64,000 bases of DNA from DASWJZ01 sp964440525 (lineage in GTDB: Bacteria > Pseudomonadota > Alphaproteobacteria > Rhizobiales > Afifellaceae): the NCBI GenBank assembly GCA_964440525.1, contig CAYTTC010000008.1, positions 1-64,000 on the forward strand, given 5' to 3'. Positions 62,710-64,000 of the stretch are shown here, piece after piece. The notes below the pieces were generated by a model. That model saw nothing but the letters and a program-made list of their open reading frames with translations. It ran no database searches and was not told where the DNA came from. Numbering within the stretch: position 1 is the stretch's first letter; every line of letters starts with the position of its first letter. The position numbers and the translations under genes were made by a program.

Positions 62710-63611
62710 CAGAAGTAGCCCTCGCGCTTCTTTTTCTCCATCGATGCGCCGGCCTCCTTATCGATCACGCGTCCGCCGCGCTCGGAGGTGCGCGCCGCGA
62801 TCATCTCCGCGACGATCGCCTCAAGCGAGGCGGCATTCGATTCGACCGCTCCGGTCAGCGGGTAGCAGCCGAGCGTGCGGAAGCGGACGAGCCGCCGCTC
62901 TGGCCGCTCGCCATCCTTCAGCGGCAGCCGATCGTCGTCCACCATGATCAATTGGCCGTTGCGGATCACGACCGGCCGCTCGGCGGCGAAATAGAGCGGC
63001 ACGATCGGGATCTTCTCCCGCAGGATGTAGGCCCAGATGTCGAGCTCGGTCCAATTCGACAGCGGAAAAACACGCGTCGATTCCCCGTCGTGGACGCGCG
63101 TGTTGTAAAGGCTCCAGAGCTCCGGACGCTGGTTCTTCGGGTCCCAGACATGGCTCGTGGAGCGGAACGAAAAGATGCGCTCCTTGGCGCGGGACTTCTC
63201 CTCGTCACGGCGGGCGCCGCCGAAGGCCGCGTCGAACTTGTGGAGATCAAGCGCCTGCTTCAGCGCCTCGGTCTTCATGACGCGCGTGTAGTTGGCGCCG
63301 TGATCGAAGGGATTGAGCCCGGCCTTCACGCCCTCCGCGTTGGTATGGACGATGAGCCGCATGCCGGCTTCCGCGGCCATCCTGTCGCGAAAGGCGATCA
63401 TGTCGCGGAACTTCCACGTCGTATCGATGTGCATCAGCGGGAACGGCGGCGGCGCGGGGAAGAACGCTTTTCGCGCCAGATGCAGCATGACGGAGGAATC
63501 CTTGCCGATCGAATAGAGCATCACCGGGTTGCGGCACTCGGCGGCGACTTCCCGGATGATGTGGATGCTTTCGGCTTCGAGCCGCTCGAGATGGGACAGG
63601 CGATCTGACAT
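62709..63611 (-). CDS. cysD: Sulfate adenylyltransferase subunit 2
   Basis: A 300-residue ATP sulfurylase catalytic subunit that adenylates sulfate, driven by CysN GTP hydrolysis. The PP-loop appears in VMLYSIGKDSSVMLHLARKA, with HIDTTWKFRDM, FGGARRDEEKSRAKERIFS and LSNWTELDIWAYI. The ATG at 63611, MSDRLSHLERLEAE, fits the family; the frame extends to 63662 without support. Paired with cysNC. Confidence 0.96.
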   Translation of the reverse strand: MSDRLSHLERLEAESIHIIREVAAECRNPVMLYSIGKDSSVMLHLARKAFFPAPPPFPLMHIDTTWKFRDMIAFRDRMAAEAGMRLIVHTNAEGVKAGLNPFDHGANYTRVMKTEALKQALDLHKFDAAFGGARRDEEKSRAKERIFSFRSTSHVWDPKNQRPELWSLYNTRVHDGESTRVFPLSNWTELDIWAYILREKIPIVPLYFAAERPVVIRNGQLIMVDDDRLPLKDGERPERRLVRFRTLGCYPLTGAVESNAASLEAIVAEMIAARTSERGGRVIDKEAGASMEKKKREGYF

Positions 63612-63640
63612 GCGAAAAATTGCCAAGCGGTCCGGCTGAA

Positions 63641-63676
63641 AACAAAAAGACACGAGGGCCAATCCGAGGGCCCGTG
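63641..63676 (-). terminator. Terminator of the glycosyltransferase gene
   Basis: Minus-strand stem CACGGGCC (complement of 63668-63676) with GGCCCTCGTG (63651-63660), one bulge, followed by TCTTTTTGTTTT (63641-63650). It lies just before the cysD start region. Confidence 0.65.
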
Positions 63677-63682
63677 CCGGCG

Positions 63683-64000
63683 TCAGCGAGAAACGTCGGC
63701 CTCCGCGACCGCGCTCGCACCCGGCATTCTATAGCGCGCTTCGAGCGCACCCCGATAGATCTCCTCAATCCGCCGCGCGGTGACCGCGAGAGAAAATTTT
63801 TGCGCCACCCTCTCCCGCCGCAGCATAGCCTCCGCCGCCATCCGCTCCGGCGCGACGAGCGCCGCGCGCATCGCGTCGGCCAGAGTTAGCGCATCGCCGG
63901 GTGGGACCAGGCGCTCGGCCTCCCCGGCAAAAATCTCCGGAATACCGCCGACATTCGTGGCGATGAGCGGCATCCCGGCGGCGGCGGCTTCAAGCACCAG
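63683..64000 (-). CDS. Glycosyltransferase family 4, C-terminal part (truncated by window end)
   Basis: The visible 105 residues are the end of a GT-B fold glycosyltransferase: LEAAAAGMPLIATNVGGIPE is the family signature of the nucleotide-sugar-binding domain, then RLVPPGDALTLADAM and a helical tail. The frame is open to base 64000, so the start lies outside. It probably acts in exopolysaccharide or lipopolysaccharide synthesis, but the donor and acceptor are unknown. Confidence 0.88.
   Translation of the reverse strand: MVLEAAAAGMPLIATNVGGIPEIFAGEAERLVPPGDALTLADAMRAALVAPERMAAEAMLRRERVAQKFSLAVTARRIEEIYRGALEARYRMPGASAVAEADVSR

Overview
The window is about 64 kb of GC-rich chromosomal DNA with dense, operon-organised genes. 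The gene set points to an alphaproteobacterium of the order Hyphomicrobiales (Rhizobiales). The evidence is a gcrA cell-cycle regulator, short-form HisG with HisZ beside an alphaproteobacterial HisS, the argD-argF-hslO order, a plant-type glutamate-cysteine ligase, a phasin, a fused CysN/CysC with CysD, and a phoR-pstSCAB-phoU-phoB cluster. The genus cannot be named from the sequence alone. No rRNA, tRNA, CRISPR array, intact insertion sequence or prophage was seen.

Layout. 1-0.5 kb: the end of groEL. 0.6-1.3 kb: a secreted protein with dockerin/EF-hand-like calcium loops. 1.5-5.2 kb: hisS-hisZ-hisG on the minus strand, with a palindromic repeat between hisS and hisZ. 5.2-8.1 kb: a repeat-rich spacer, an FAD oxidoreductase and an unknown protein. 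8.2-16.1 kb: a nine-gene minus-strand run made of a FadR-type regulator, lutA, an unknown secreted protein, lutB, lutC, a 2-keto-4-pentenoate hydratase-like gene and a three-gene sugar-type ABC importer. 16.4-20.4 kb: divergent glcDEF. The glyoxylate consumer glcB (22.5-24.7 kb) is separated from glcDEF by a small lower-GC accessory patch with a DUF3800 protein and a two-helix membrane protein.

24.9-28.2 kb: three tandem L,D-transpeptidase paralogues and a DUF2927 protein. 28.3-33.9 kb: tag, a degenerate HtrA-like PDZ protein sharing its stop tetranucleotide with a convergent orphan antitoxin-like gene, then a catabolic group (TIM-barrel lactonase/amidohydrolase, FMN hydroxy-acid oxidase, RraA-like aldolase, tautomerase) and a GNAT. 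34.0-36.5 kb: a polar amino-acid ABC permease and binding protein with a class I amidotransferase and no ATPase. 36.7-41.9 kb: small proteins, xseA, a higBA toxin-antitoxin locus with a third short gene, rsmE and gshA. 42.0-50.9 kb: a 930-residue PAS histidine kinase, a phasin behind a strong dyad, apaG, hslO-argF-argD, a methyltransferase and gcrA with clustered GANTC sites. 51.0-59.7 kb: phosphate regulon with a clear Pho box, plus ppk2. 59.8-64 kb: a frameshifted MDR dehydrogenase, cysD-cysNC and a partial glycosyltransferase.

Working together: the 8-25 kb block looks like an integrated hydroxy-acid module. LutABC oxidises L-lactate to pyruvate, GlcDEF oxidises glycolate (or D-lactate) to glyoxylate, and GlcB condenses glyoxylate with acetyl-CoA to malate. 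One FadR-type regulator with paired GTGGTC sites may control both divergent operons. The co-transcribed importer and hydratase suggest uptake of a sugar or sugar acid whose breakdown yields such hydroxy acids. This is inference. Two families of imperfect palindromic repeats, plus an inverted pair of a third type, are scattered between operons.
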